From: Parabacteroides acidifaciens
GTDB taxonomy: Bacteria > Bacteroidota > Bacteroidia > Bacteroidales > Tannerellaceae
NCBI RefSeq assembly: GCF_003363715.1
Contig: NZ_QREV01000006.1
Span: forward strand, 1-64,000
DNA length: 64,000 bases
Direction: 5' to 3'
Shown piece by piece: positions 1 through 7,346 of the stretch. How positions within the stretch are numbered: the first letter of the stretch is position 1; every line of letters starts with the position of its first letter. The translations under genes were made by a program, and so were the position numbers. Under the pieces are notes generated by a model. It had not been told where the DNA came from and ran no database searches. It saw only the letters and a program-made list of their open reading frames with translations.

Positions 1-146
1 AAAGCGTAACGAACGCTGTTTCAGCTAATTCGCTACGCTTTGCTCAAATTTTCTTTTTCGCTATGTGTTTATTTTAATCTGCGGCTGTTCCCCTCGATAA
101 TCTGTACCCTATCCGTAATTAATCGCGTAAATACCTTCCCGACAGG

Positions 147-177
147 TTGGCAAAGGCAGAGATTATTCCTATATTTG
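147..177 (+). promoter_or_regulatory. Predicted promoter of cysS
   Basis: TTGG at 147-150 is followed after 19 bases by TATATTTG at 170-177. This fits the Bacteroidetes primary sigma-factor pattern (TTTG, 19-21 bases, TAnnTTTG) with one mismatch in the upstream element. Transcription would start near 184 and leave a short A-rich leader before the ATG at 200. The call rests on pattern match only. Confidence 0.6.
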
Positions 178-199
178 CCCCTCTTAAAAATAAATAGAT

Positions 200-1675
200 A
201 TGGAACATCCATTAAGTATTTACAACACGCTTACAAGAAAAAAGGAACAGTTCATCCCGCTGCACGAGCCGCATGTGGGAATGTATGTTTGTGGTCCGAC
301 CGTTTACGGCGATGCGCATCTGGGACATGCACGCCCGGCCATCACCTTCGACCTGCTGTTCCGTTACCTGACTCATATAGGATACAAAGTACGTTACGTA
401 CGCAACATTACCGATGTCGGCCACCTCGAACACGACGCGGATGACGGCGAAGACAAGATTGCCAAGAAAGCCCGCCTCGAACAGTTGGAGCCGATGGAAG
501 TGGTGCAGTATTACCTGAACCGTTACCATCATGCGATGGAAGCGCTCAACGTCCTGCCTCCCAGCATCGAGCCGCATGCATCCGGACATATCATCGAACA
601 GATCGAACTGGTGAAGAAGATCCTGGACAATGGCTATGCCTACGAGAGCGAAGGTTCCGTCTACTTCGACGTGGAGAAATATAACAAGGATCATAACTAC
701 GGCGTCCTTTCCGGCCGTAACATCGACGATATGCTCAACACGACCCGCGCTCTGGACGGGCAGGACGAGAAGCATAACCCGGTCGACTTCGCCCTCTGGA
801 AATGTGCACAACCGGAACACATCATGCGCTGGCCTTCTCCCTGGAGCGACGGTTTCCCGGGCTGGCATTGCGAATGTACGGCGATGGGCAAGAAGTACCT
901 GGGCGAGCATTTCGACATCCACGGTGGCGGCATGGACCTCATCTTCCCGCATCACGAATGCGAGATCGCTCAGGCGGTCGCTTCGCAAGGAGACGATATG
1001 GTTCACTACTGGATGCACAACAACATGATCACCATCAACGGTCAGAAGATGGGCAAGTCGTTGGGTAACTTCATCACGTTAGACGAGTTCTTTACGGGTA
1101 GCAACAAGATATTGCATCAGGCTTATTCACCGATGACGATCCGCTTCTTTATCCTCCAGGCGCATTACCGTAGCACGGTAGACTTCAGCAACGAAGCCTT
1201 GCAAGCGGCCGAAAAGGGTCTGGAGCGTCTGATGGATGCCTACAACCACCTGATGAAGCTGAAAGCATCCGACGCCTCGACGGTCGACGTGAAAGACCTG
1301 CGCCGCCGGTGCTACGACGCCATGAACGACGACCTCAACTCGCCGATCGTGATCGCCCACCTGTTCGATGCCACACGCGCCATCAACTCTGTGAAGGACG
1401 GCAAGGCTACGATCTCGGCCGAAGACCTGAAAGAGTTGCAAGACGTCTTCCATACATTCGTCTTCGACATCCTCGGAATGAAAGACGAAGCAGCCTCTGC
1501 CGGCGGCAGCAGCTATGAGGCATTCGGCAAAGCGATGGATCTGTTATTGACCATCCGCCAGCAGGCCAAAGCCAACAAGGACTGGGCCACATCCGACAAA
1601 ATCCGCAACGAACTGACCGCCCTCGGCTTCGAAATCAAAGACACGAAGGACGGCGCGGAATGGAAGTTGAGTTGA
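200..1675 (+). CDS. cysS: Cysteine--tRNA ligase
   Basis: Class I aminoacyl-tRNA synthetase that charges tRNA-Cys with cysteine in the cytoplasm. The 491-residue product has the HIGH-type motif HLGH at residues 40-43, just after the zinc-ligand Cys31 in the [13 protein letters not shown] segment. The remaining zinc-site residues appear in [11 protein letters not shown] and in FPHHECE. The KMSKS loop is present as KMGKSLGN. The length is normal for Bacteroidetes CysRS. The ATG at 200 sits a sensible distance downstream of a promoter match and the protein aligns from its first residues (the start [10 protein letters not shown] is typical). It is monocistronic here, followed by a repeat element. 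Long reading frames inside it on both strands are shadows of its GC-rich codons. Confidence 0.97.
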   Translation: MEHPLSIYNTLTRKKEQFIPLHEPHVGMYVCGPTVYGDAHLGHARPAITFDLLFRYLTHIGYKVRYVRNITDVGHLEHDADDGEDKIAKKARLEQLEPMEVVQYYLNRYHHAMEALNVLPPSIEPHASGHIIEQIELVKKILDNGYAYESEGSVYFDVEKYNKDHNYGVLSGRNIDDMLNTTRALDGQDEKHNPVDFALWKCAQPEHIMRWPSPWSDGFPGWHCECTAMGKKYLGEHFDIHGGGMDLIFPHHECEIAQAVASQGDDMVHYWMHNNMITINGQKMGKSLGNFITLDEFFTGSNKILHQAYSPMTIRFFILQAHYRSTVDFSNEALQAAEKGLERLMDAYNHLMKLKASDASTVDVKDLRRRCYDAMNDDLNSPIVIAHLFDATRAINSVKDGKATISAEDLKELQDVFHTFVFDILGMKDEAASAGGSSYEAFGKAMDLLLTIRQQAKANKDWATSDKIRNELTALGFEIKDTKDGAEWKLS

Positions 1676-1694
1676 CAGGGCGGACATTCGATAT

Positions 1695-2063
1695 TTGACA
1701 GAACTGAACTATCCCGTTCCCGCGCTCCGACGCGGGATCGCAAAGGAACAGGTTTTATATTGAACCATAAATGATGATTTAGCGACATTGTCTTAGGGCT
1801 GTAAGCCCGGCAGATCTCAGCCCAAGGCGTGAGCCTTGGGTTAAGGGAAACGGCTTCCTACCCTCTTTAAGCCCTGTAAGGGCGGCACCGGTAACATCCT
1901 GTGTCACAATGTATCGCCCTTACAGGGCTTTGGGCCGGGTTTGGGACCACCCCCACGAGGCCGTTATCCTGACATCGTTAAATCATCATTTGCAGGTGGA
2001 TATGGCTGGTTATTTTGCGATCCCGCGTCGGAGCGCGGGAACGAGGTAGTTCATTATTTCTTA
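1695..2063. repeat. Paired-hairpin repeat element, copy A
   Basis: The two ends of this element are inverted relative to each other. The left end carries a hairpin with stem CCCGCG/CGCGGG (1719-1724 and 1731-1736) and loop CTCCGA. The right end carries the same stem (2022-2027 and 2034-2039) with loop TCGGAG, the complement of the left loop. The outer sequence TTGACAGAACTGAACTATC and the right-hand end TTCnnTATTTCTTA recur in copy B near 61.3 kb. Copy C near 43.7 kb is more diverged. The layout resembles REP/BIME-type palindromic elements; that class is inferred. It fills the cysS-thioesterase gap and ends about 10 bases before the next ATG. Confidence 0.8.
1768..1991. repeat. Nested palindromic module inside repeat copy A
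   Basis: About 220 bases, absent from copy B, are bounded by TAAATGATGATTTA (1768-1781) and its near-complement TAAATCATCATTT (1979-1991). Copy B holds TAAATGATGATTTA only once. Inside are a hairpin CCCAAGGC-GTGA-GCCTTGGG (1821-1840, a GNRA-type tetraloop) and an inverted repeat GCCCTGTAAGGGCG (1871-1884) with CGCCCTTACAGGGC (1915-1928). No open reading frame of note lies inside. It reads as one small non-autonomous element inserted into another. Confidence 0.65.
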
Positions 2064-2073
2064 TACTATAATT

Positions 2074-2481
2074 ATGACAATAAACGAATTTCTTCAAGGC
2101 GACAAGTTCGCCCTATTGGCCGGTGTAGAACTGTTGGAAACCGGTAATGGCTATGCAAAAGCCCGGATGGAAATAAAACCGGAACATCTGAACGGTGGCG
2201 GAGTATGCCAGGGTGGAGCGATCTTCACTCTTGCCGATCTTGCTTTTGCCGCCGCGACGAACAGCCATGCACGGCTGACGCTCTCGATCACTTCCAGCAT
2301 CAACTTCTTCAAAGCCGAAAGCAAAGGCTTCCTCTATGCCGAAGCCCGCGAAGCCTTCAGCCACAAACGGCTTGCAAACTGCGAAGTACGCATCACCAAC
2401 GAAGCCGGTGACCTCATCGCCACCTTCAACGGAACGGGTTACAGAAAGGATACGGAGTTGCCGTTTGCGGCGATAGAGTAA
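2074..2481 (+). CDS. PaaI-type hotdog-fold thioesterase
   Basis: A 135-residue single hotdog-domain protein of the PaaI/YbgC-like acyl-CoA thioesterase group, which hydrolyses acyl- or aryl-CoA thioesters in the cytoplasm. The signature segment is HLNGGGVCQGGAIFTLADLA, with Asn40 and Asp55 at the positions expected for the active site. The usual HGG of the family reads QGG here (residues 46-48). The helix after it and the SINFF strand fit the fold. The start is the first ATG after repeat copy A, which may carry or disturb the promoter. The substrate cannot be told from sequence. Confidence 0.85.
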   Translation: MTINEFLQGDKFALLAGVELLETGNGYAKARMEIKPEHLNGGGVCQGGAIFTLADLAFAAATNSHARLTLSITSSINFFKAESKGFLYAEAREAFSHKRLANCEVRITNEAGDLIATFNGTGYRKDTELPFAAIE

Positions 2482-2485
2482 TTAC

Positions 2486-2794
2486 TTACTTTAATCTATC
2501 AAACAAACGTTTGGGATTTCGTCGGCAATCCCAAAGCAAAGCTATTTTAATGCTTTGTTCTTTAACATAATAGTAAATCTTATAATCTCCACAGACAAGA
2601 AAGCGATACTGCTCAGTTTTCCTGCCAAGTTCTTGCTCCGCTTTTCCCAAATAGGGATTTGCAGAGAGGAGAGAAACCCTTTCCGTGATTTCTCTTATAC
2701 GTTTTCGCGTCGCATTAATTCCTGCGTTATCTATGTAATAAGCACGAAGCTGACGTAAATCTTCCTGCGCTGTTTCCAGCCATTGGATTTTCAT
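2486..2794 (-). CDS. ParE/RelE-family toxin
   Basis: A 102-residue protein beginning MKIQWLETAQEDLRQLRAYY, followed by helical residues, a NPYLGK turn and the strand pattern YRFLVCGDYKIYYYV typical of the RelE/ParE fold, ending IALLWDCRRNPKRLF. Family members are ribosome-dependent mRNA nucleases or gyrase poisons; ParE-like is favoured from the N-terminal pattern. This start overlaps the antitoxin stop as ATGA. An ATG three codons upstream (2803) would add MVE and is a possible alternative. It is cotranscribed with the antitoxin encoded just upstream and runs convergent to the thioesterase gene, four bases away. Confidence 0.85.
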   Translation of the reverse strand: MKIQWLETAQEDLRQLRAYYIDNAGINATRKRIREITERVSLLSANPYLGKAEQELGRKTEQYRFLVCGDYKIYYYVKEQSIKIALLWDCRRNPKRLFDRLK

Positions 2795-3051
2795 TTCCAC
2801 CATGATTCTACTTCGTTAAGCATATCTTCATGGCTGATATAACGTCCCTCCTTATCTGCCTTTTCGGCTTCATCCAACCGCTCATTCACCTCTTCGAGCG
2901 TATAAGCGCAAGGACGATGCTGTCCGGCGGCAGAATTCTTCAACCGCTTATAAGCTGATTCCAGGCGGCTCATCAGTTCGTCGTTGTCGATCGTATTGAT
3001 GATATCCTGTATCAGGTTCAGTTTGCGTGCCTGCAATTCCAACTGCGTCAT
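2791..3051 (-). CDS. Type II antitoxin partner of the ParE/RelE-like toxin
   Basis: An 86-residue, charged, mostly helical protein beginning MTQLELQARKLNLIQDIINT and ending in EVESWWK. The N-terminal half would form the dimer or DNA-binding part. The YTLEEVNERLDEAEKADKEG segment, followed by a tail with aromatic residues, looks like the toxin-wrapping region. The frame stays open upstream to 3306 but runs into the neighbouring permease gene, so the ATG at 3051 is chosen; it follows an A/T-rich leader. Order and the four-base overlap with the toxin fit a standard type II operon. Confidence 0.82.
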   Translation of the reverse strand: MTQLELQARKLNLIQDIINTIDNDELMSRLESAYKRLKNSAAGQHRPCAYTLEEVNERLDEAEKADKEGRYISHEDMLNEVESWWK

Positions 3052-3134
3052 AATGAATGTCCTTTCTTTGTTATTGATACACGACAAATGTACGCTATTG
3101 CCGTCAGATAAGCAAATAGCGTACATTCTTTTAT

Positions 3135-5558
3135 TTACTCGTAGCGCAAAGAGCGGGCGGGCTTGCTGAAAATGGTTTTGGCGGTCTGCCAACCGATGGT
3201 CAATAAAGAGATCACACACAACAGAATCACCGGGACGACAAAGAACCAGGCCTCCCAGTCCGTACGGAACGAGTAATGGCTCAGCCAGCCGCTCATGATC
3301 AGCCACGAAAGCGGAAGGGCGATCACGATCGCAATAGCTATCAAGAGGAAGAACTCGCGTCCCAACTCATAGAACAGTTGCATATTGGAAGCACCCAGGA
3401 CCTTCCTAATCCCCATCTCACGCGTACGGGTCGAACAGGAGAACATGACCAGCACGCCTAACCCCATGCAAGAGATAAAGATCGCCAATATCGCAAACAA
3501 CGCCACGATCAGCCCGAACACCTCATCCTGCCGGTATTGCTGGTCGAAGAACTGGTCCAGGAAGAAGTAATCATAGCTGGAATCCGGGAAATAACGCTCC
3601 CACACCGCCTCCGTCTGCTTCACCAGATCGCGCGGACTACCGCTCTCCAGGACGACCGAGATATAACGCTGCTTCATCCAACTCAGCTTCTCGTGCAGGG
3701 CGAACAAGATGGGCGTATAGTCTTTGTTCAGGGATTGCTGGTGGTAATCCTTCACCACCCCGATAATTTGCATCGGGCGGTCGACCGTCTCGACAGACAG
3801 CCGTTGTCCCAAAGCGGCATCCGGCGAGTCGAAGCCTAACGTGCGGACCGCCGATTCGTTCAGGACGATATTATAGACATCTCCCCCGTAATCCTCCGAG
3901 AAACCCCGTCCGGCCACAAACTTCAGGCCGTAAGCATTCAGGAAATACTCGTCGCAGCTCAGCATCTCTAACAGGCGCGTCTGCTTCGTCACATCGCTCT
4001 CGCGGACGATGGAAAGAAAATCCGCCACCTCCGTCCCGGGCACCGCGCCGGAAACCGTAACCGCCTTCACGGAAGGCAATAAGGCGACCTCCTTTTTGAA
4101 CGCCTGCAGCTTCATCGCTAACTCCTCGCATTGCGCCGGGAATTTAAGGACAAGCGTCTGATTCACGCGCACGCCTAAAGAGGCGTTCCGCATATATTGC
4201 AATTGCGCATACACGATCAGCGTCCCGCAAAGCAAGACCAAGGAAGCCGTATATTGTAACACGACCAGCACTTTGCGGGTGATAGCCGCACCCCGCGTAT
4301 GCGTGAACTTCCCTTTCAGCAGGCGCATCGGCTTCACCCCCGACAGCACCGTCGCCGGATAGAAACCCGACAGGAACACCCCAACCGCAAAGATCAGCAA
4401 CAAATATCCCCCCAACGGCGTCGTAAACCAAACGGAGAAACTCAAAGCGCGTCCCGTCAGATGGTTGAAAGCCGGCATCAACGCCTCCATCAATCCCGCC
4501 GCTAAGACGAAAGCAATTCCGTTCGTCAGTAGCGATTCAAACAGGAACTGGCCGATGATCTGCCTGCGGCTCGCCCCCGAAGCGCGGCGTATCCCGATCT
4601 CCCTGGCGCGCTCCATTGAGCGGGCAACCGTCATATTGATATAATTGATCCAGGCGATGCAAAGGATGGCAAGCGCCGTGCAGATCAGTACCCAGATGGA
4701 AGAGCGGTTTCCCTTCACCTCCGGCTCGTAGGCCTTCTGCGGGTTCAGGTGGATGTCGCGAAGGTTGACCAGCTGGATCGCCCAAGTCTTGTTCTTCAGC
4801 GCCTCTTCCGTCTTATATTTCTCCGCCATGGCGGGAAATTCCTGCTCCACCTGCTCTTTCTTCCCGGCAGACTTCAGCAGGACGTAGGAATAGACCTCGT
4901 GCCGGTACCAATAGTCGTCCAGCCACTTCGGAAGCGTCTTGTAAGAAATCAGGAGATTATAGCGGATATGCGTGTTCACCGGCATATCTTCCATGATGCC
5001 CGTCACCTCGCAAGCCTCCTCCCCGATGTTGCTACGGAAGATCAGTATCTTCCCGATCGGGTTCTTTCCCTTGAAATATTTCCGGGCGATGCGTTCGGTA
5101 ATCACCACCTTGTTCGGCCCGTCCAGGCAGGTGTTCCTGTCCCCTTTCAGCAGCTTGAAGTCGAAGAAATTGAAGAAGTTAGCCTCCGCATATCCGATGC
5201 CGGTCTCCCGGTACAGCAGCTCGTTGTACTTCACCACCTGCTCGGGGAAGTACTGGCTGCCGACACGGGTGTAATCTTCCACGGCGCTCAGGTTCTGCTT
5301 CATCGCCGGAGCATATCCGGAGGAAGAAGAAGCCCAGTCGTCCGTCAGCTCCCCGTTCTCGTAGAAACGCGCCTCGACGCGGAAGATGCGCTCCTGCCGG
5401 TCGTGCATATCGTCGTAGCTATACTCGAAAGCCACATAGGTCAGGATCAGCAGGGCGGCCGCCATACCGATCGCCAGCCCCGCTATATTGATGGCGCTAA
5501 ATCCTTTCTTCTTCGCCAGGCTGCGCCGGGCACTGTTCCAATAGTTTGATACTACCAT
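3135..5558 (-). CDS. ABC transporter permease, MacB/FtsX type, fused double unit
   Basis: An 807-residue inner-membrane protein with two copies of the MacB periplasmic core plus FtsX permease unit. An N-terminal membrane segment (INIAGLAIGMAAALLILTYV, about residues 24-43) precedes a large periplasmic part. Membrane helices at about 290-430 follow, including the RAREIGIRRASGASRRQI coupling segment. A second periplasmic part leads to the C-terminal helices with TREMGIRKVLGAS. The coupling segments contact an ABC ATPase, but none is encoded nearby, so the ATPase must act from elsewhere. The gene lies 13 bases after the MacA-like adaptor gene and is surely cotranscribed under the sigma-54 promoter. 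The exported substrate is unknown. Confidence 0.9.
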   Translation of the reverse strand: MVVSNYWNSARRSLAKKKGFSAINIAGLAIGMAAALLILTYVAFEYSYDDMHDRQERIFRVEARFYENGELTDDWASSSSGYAPAMKQNLSAVEDYTRVGSQYFPEQVVKYNELLYRETGIGYAEANFFNFFDFKLLKGDRNTCLDGPNKVVITERIARKYFKGKNPIGKILIFRSNIGEEACEVTGIMEDMPVNTHIRYNLLISYKTLPKWLDDYWYRHEVYSYVLLKSAGKKEQVEQEFPAMAEKYKTEEALKNKTWAIQLVNLRDIHLNPQKAYEPEVKGNRSSIWVLICTALAILCIAWINYINMTVARSMERAREIGIRRASGASRRQIIGQFLFESLLTNGIAFVLAAGLMEALMPAFNHLTGRALSFSVWFTTPLGGYLLLIFAVGVFLSGFYPATVLSGVKPMRLLKGKFTHTRGAAITRKVLVVLQYTASLVLLCGTLIVYAQLQYMRNASLGVRVNQTLVLKFPAQCEELAMKLQAFKKEVALLPSVKAVTVSGAVPGTEVADFLSIVRESDVTKQTRLLEMLSCDEYFLNAYGLKFVAGRGFSEDYGGDVYNIVLNESAVRTLGFDSPDAALGQRLSVETVDRPMQIIGVVKDYHQQSLNKDYTPILFALHEKLSWMKQRYISVVLESGSPRDLVKQTEAVWERYFPDSSYDYFFLDQFFDQQYRQDEVFGLIVALFAILAIFISCMGLGVLVMFSCSTRTREMGIRKVLGASNMQLFYELGREFFLLIAIAIVIALPLSWLIMSGWLSHYSFRTDWEAWFFVVPVILLCVISLLTIGWQTAKTIFSKPARSLRYE

Positions 5559-5571
5559 ATTCGCAAATATA

Positions 5572-6819
5572 TCATTTTAGTATTAGTTTCTCGTTATCCC
5601 CAAACAAGTCATAGCCGGAAATAATCACCCGCTCGCCCGGTTGCAGTCCTTCCACCACCTCATAATATTGCGGGTTCTGTCGGCCGATACGGACAGGGCG
5701 GCGGCGGGCCGTCTTGCCTTCCTCGTCGACCACATACATATACTCGCCGCCGCTTGCCTGGTAGAAACTGCCGCGGGGGACGATCACCGCCTGCACCGGA
5801 TCGCCCAGTTGCAGGTTCAGGTGATAGGTTTGTCCGGCACGGATATTCTCCGGCCGGCCGGAGACAAAATGCAGGTCGGTACGAAACTGCCCCTCACGCA
5901 CTTCCGGGTAAACTTTCGTGACCGTCATATCATACGTCCTTCCCTCGCGTTCGAAGTTGGCGGGAAGGCCGGGCAGGATGCGCTCCACGTAATGCTCGTC
6001 GATCTTCGCCTCGACCTTCAGTTCGGGGGTGATGACCTGTCCGATCCGCTCTCCCTGGGCGATAGACTGCCCGATCTGGGCTTCGAGGTTGCCCAACTGC
6101 CCGTCCACAGGCGCTTTCACCTTCAGGTTCTCCAAGCGTTCGCGCACCAGGGCGAGGCTCTTCTTCATATTCCGGATGTTCTCGTCCAGGCTCTTCAGCT
6201 GGCTGCTTCGGAAAAGGGCGTCCTGTTCGATCCGTTCGTCCACGACGGCGAGCTGTCCGCGGGCGGTCTCATAATCTTCACGGGCCTGCAGGAACTCTTC
6301 GCGGGCGATGAGGCCCTCCTCGCACAGCCGCCCATACTGTTTGAACCGGCGTTCCTTCCGCGTCAGTTCCTTGCTCAGTTCGATGCGCTCCTGCTTCAGC
6401 CGGAGGTGTTCCTGTTCCATGCTGAGGCGTGTGTTACGAAGCTCGTTCTCCTGGTAGGCGAGGTCTGCTTCGCTTTGCAGGATACCGATATTCAGGAGCG
6501 GATTACTGAGGCGCAGGATGATGTCGCCCGCCTTGACCTGCGCCCCTTCTTCGATGAGGCGTTCCTCCACACGGCCGCCTTCAATCGCGTCGAGATAGAT
6601 GATACGGTCCGGCAAGACCTGCCCGATAACGCGGATATAATCGTTAAACTCACCCTTCTGCACGGCGGCAACCGTGAGGCGTTCCTTGTCCACCGTCAAC
6701 GAAGAAGAGGTGTCGCGAAAGATGAACCAGAGCAGGCAGAGCAGCACGAAACTCCCTCCTGCAACGGCATATATATGTTTCTTCTTAAAGCGGGACTTGC
6801 GCTCGATGCGGATGTCCAT
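5572..6819 (-). CDS. HlyD/MacA-type efflux adaptor (membrane fusion protein)
   Basis: A 415-residue adaptor that links the inner-membrane permease to an outer-membrane channel. It starts MDIRIERKSRFKKKHIYAV, with a single membrane anchor (VLLCLLWFIF). A split biotinyl-lipoyl domain follows (GGRVEERLIEEGAQVKAGDIILRL and APVDGQLGNLEAQIGQSI), separated by a long alpha-hairpin rich in E, L, R and K (about residues 120-240). Beta-barrel and membrane-proximal domains end the protein. The frame is open to 7047 and another ATG lies at 6837. The sigma-54 promoter puts transcription start near 6838, which makes 6819 the more plausible start. The permease follows at once. Confidence 0.88.
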   Translation of the reverse strand: MDIRIERKSRFKKKHIYAVAGGSFVLLCLLWFIFRDTSSSLTVDKERLTVAAVQKGEFNDYIRVIGQVLPDRIIYLDAIEGGRVEERLIEEGAQVKAGDIILRLSNPLLNIGILQSEADLAYQENELRNTRLSMEQEHLRLKQERIELSKELTRKERRFKQYGRLCEEGLIAREEFLQAREDYETARGQLAVVDERIEQDALFRSSQLKSLDENIRNMKKSLALVRERLENLKVKAPVDGQLGNLEAQIGQSIAQGERIGQVITPELKVEAKIDEHYVERILPGLPANFEREGRTYDMTVTKVYPEVREGQFRTDLHFVSGRPENIRAGQTYHLNLQLGDPVQAVIVPRGSFYQASGGEYMYVVDEEGKTARRRPVRIGRQNPQYYEVVEGLQPGERVIISGYDLFGDNEKLILK

Positions 6820-6848
6820 ATTACTGTCTGTCGTCATACAAGAAGGGA

Positions 6849-6864
6849 AGCAAACGGCGTGCCA
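6849..6864 (-). promoter_or_regulatory. Sigma-54 (-24/-12) promoter of the efflux operon
   Basis: On the minus strand the sequence reads TGGCACG-CCGT-TTGCT, an exact match to the RpoN consensus TGGCACG-N4-TTGCW. Transcription would begin near 6838, about 19 bases before the adaptor ATG at 6819. The divergent gene encodes an NtrC-family activator, the protein class such promoters need. The sequence match is direct; activity is inferred. Confidence 0.85.
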
Positions 6865-6917
6865 GAAACGTAGCGCACGGATAATCAGCAGGATAAGAGA
6901 GGACCTCCCCGCCAACC

Positions 6918-6955
6918 GTCCAAAATTTTGACACCCATCCGTCCAACTATTTGAC
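6918..6955. promoter_or_regulatory. Tandem enhancer sites for the NtrC-type regulator
   Basis: Two 15-base sites, GTCCAAAATTTTGAC (6918-6932) and GTCCAACTATTTGAC (6941-6955), fit the dyad GTCMAA-N3-TTTGAC. They are centred 23 bases apart, about two helical turns, and lie 80 to 117 bases upstream of the predicted sigma-54 transcription start. That is the usual place for dimer sites of an NtrC-type activator. A third site lies upstream of the regulator gene. Confidence 0.7.
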
Positions 6956-7069
6956 ACTGCCCGTCTCTTCCCGCCTGCCTGTCTGCCCGGCACCGCCTGC
7001 CGTCCTGTTTTCAACAATGTCCCATGAAAAAGCAGAAGAACAGGCACCTGATTCCCACAAACGCCGTCT

Positions 7070-7169
7070 CAATCCTTGTCCGACCCGGGTCGGACAGCTG
7101 TTCGACGAGGGTGGGACAGCTGTCCGACGGAGGTCAAACAACTGTTCGACCCGGGTCGAACAAGGATTG
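7070..7169. repeat. 22-nt tandem array of palindromes
   Basis: Four units start at 7079, 7101, 7123 and 7145, an exact 22-base period. The pattern is TYCGAC-N3-GGTnnnACA followed by gctg-like spacers. The outer units are near-perfect palindromes (CCGACCCGGGTCGG and TCGACCCGGGTCGA). The array is framed by CAATCCTTGT (7070-7079) and ACAAGGATTG (7160-7169), so the whole block has overall dyad symmetry. It lies between the two divergent promoters of the efflux/regulator locus. It could be an operator cluster or a large hairpin; the binding partner is not known. Confidence 0.8.
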
Positions 7170-7279
7170 CATGGGACACGATTCCTTTTAGATGGGAACA
7201 AAACCATTATTTCCTCCCATGTAACTGAAATCAGGACGGCAGCCGGCGGCGGCCAACCGCAGAATAATCCCCTGAAAGT

Positions 7280-7294
7280 GTCAAATATTTTGAC
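7280..7294. promoter_or_regulatory. Single regulator site upstream of the NtrC-type gene
   Basis: GTCAAA-TAT-TTTGAC is a perfect dyad of the same type as the two enhancer sites near 6.93 kb. It ends six bases before the -33 element of the regulator promoter, which suggests that the regulator controls its own transcription. Whether the effect is positive or negative cannot be read from the sequence. Confidence 0.65.
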
Positions 7295-7300
7295 GCTTGC

Positions 7301-7331
7301 TTGCAAGGTATTCCGGAAGCGGATAACTTTA
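7301..7331 (+). promoter_or_regulatory. Predicted promoter of the regulator-kinase operon
   Basis: TTGC at 7301-7304, 19 bases, then TAACTTTA at 7324-7331 fits the Bacteroidetes housekeeping promoter with one mismatch in each element. The ATG at 7347 follows closely. No sigma-54 consensus fits here, so the regulator is probably made by the primary sigma factor. Confidence 0.55.
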
Positions 7332-7346
7332 CAGGAAAAAGAGACT

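Noticed and set aside
212-1018. Long minus-strand open frame within cysS
   Set aside because: It is the mirror frame of GC-rich cysS codons, with no promoter and no recognisable domain.
1821-1928. Small structured RNA in the cysS downstream region
   Set aside because: Hairpins are strong, but they belong to a palindromic insertion with no promoter of its own visible.
5641-6873. 410-codon plus-strand frame opposite the MacA-like gene
   Set aside because: Shadow of the adaptor gene. The opposite strand has an unambiguous HlyD-type protein and a sigma-54 promoter.
7295-7312. Sigma-54 promoter for the response regulator
   Set aside because: TTTGACG and TTGC are present, but the spacer and the TGGCAC part do not fit; a housekeeping-type promoter fits better.
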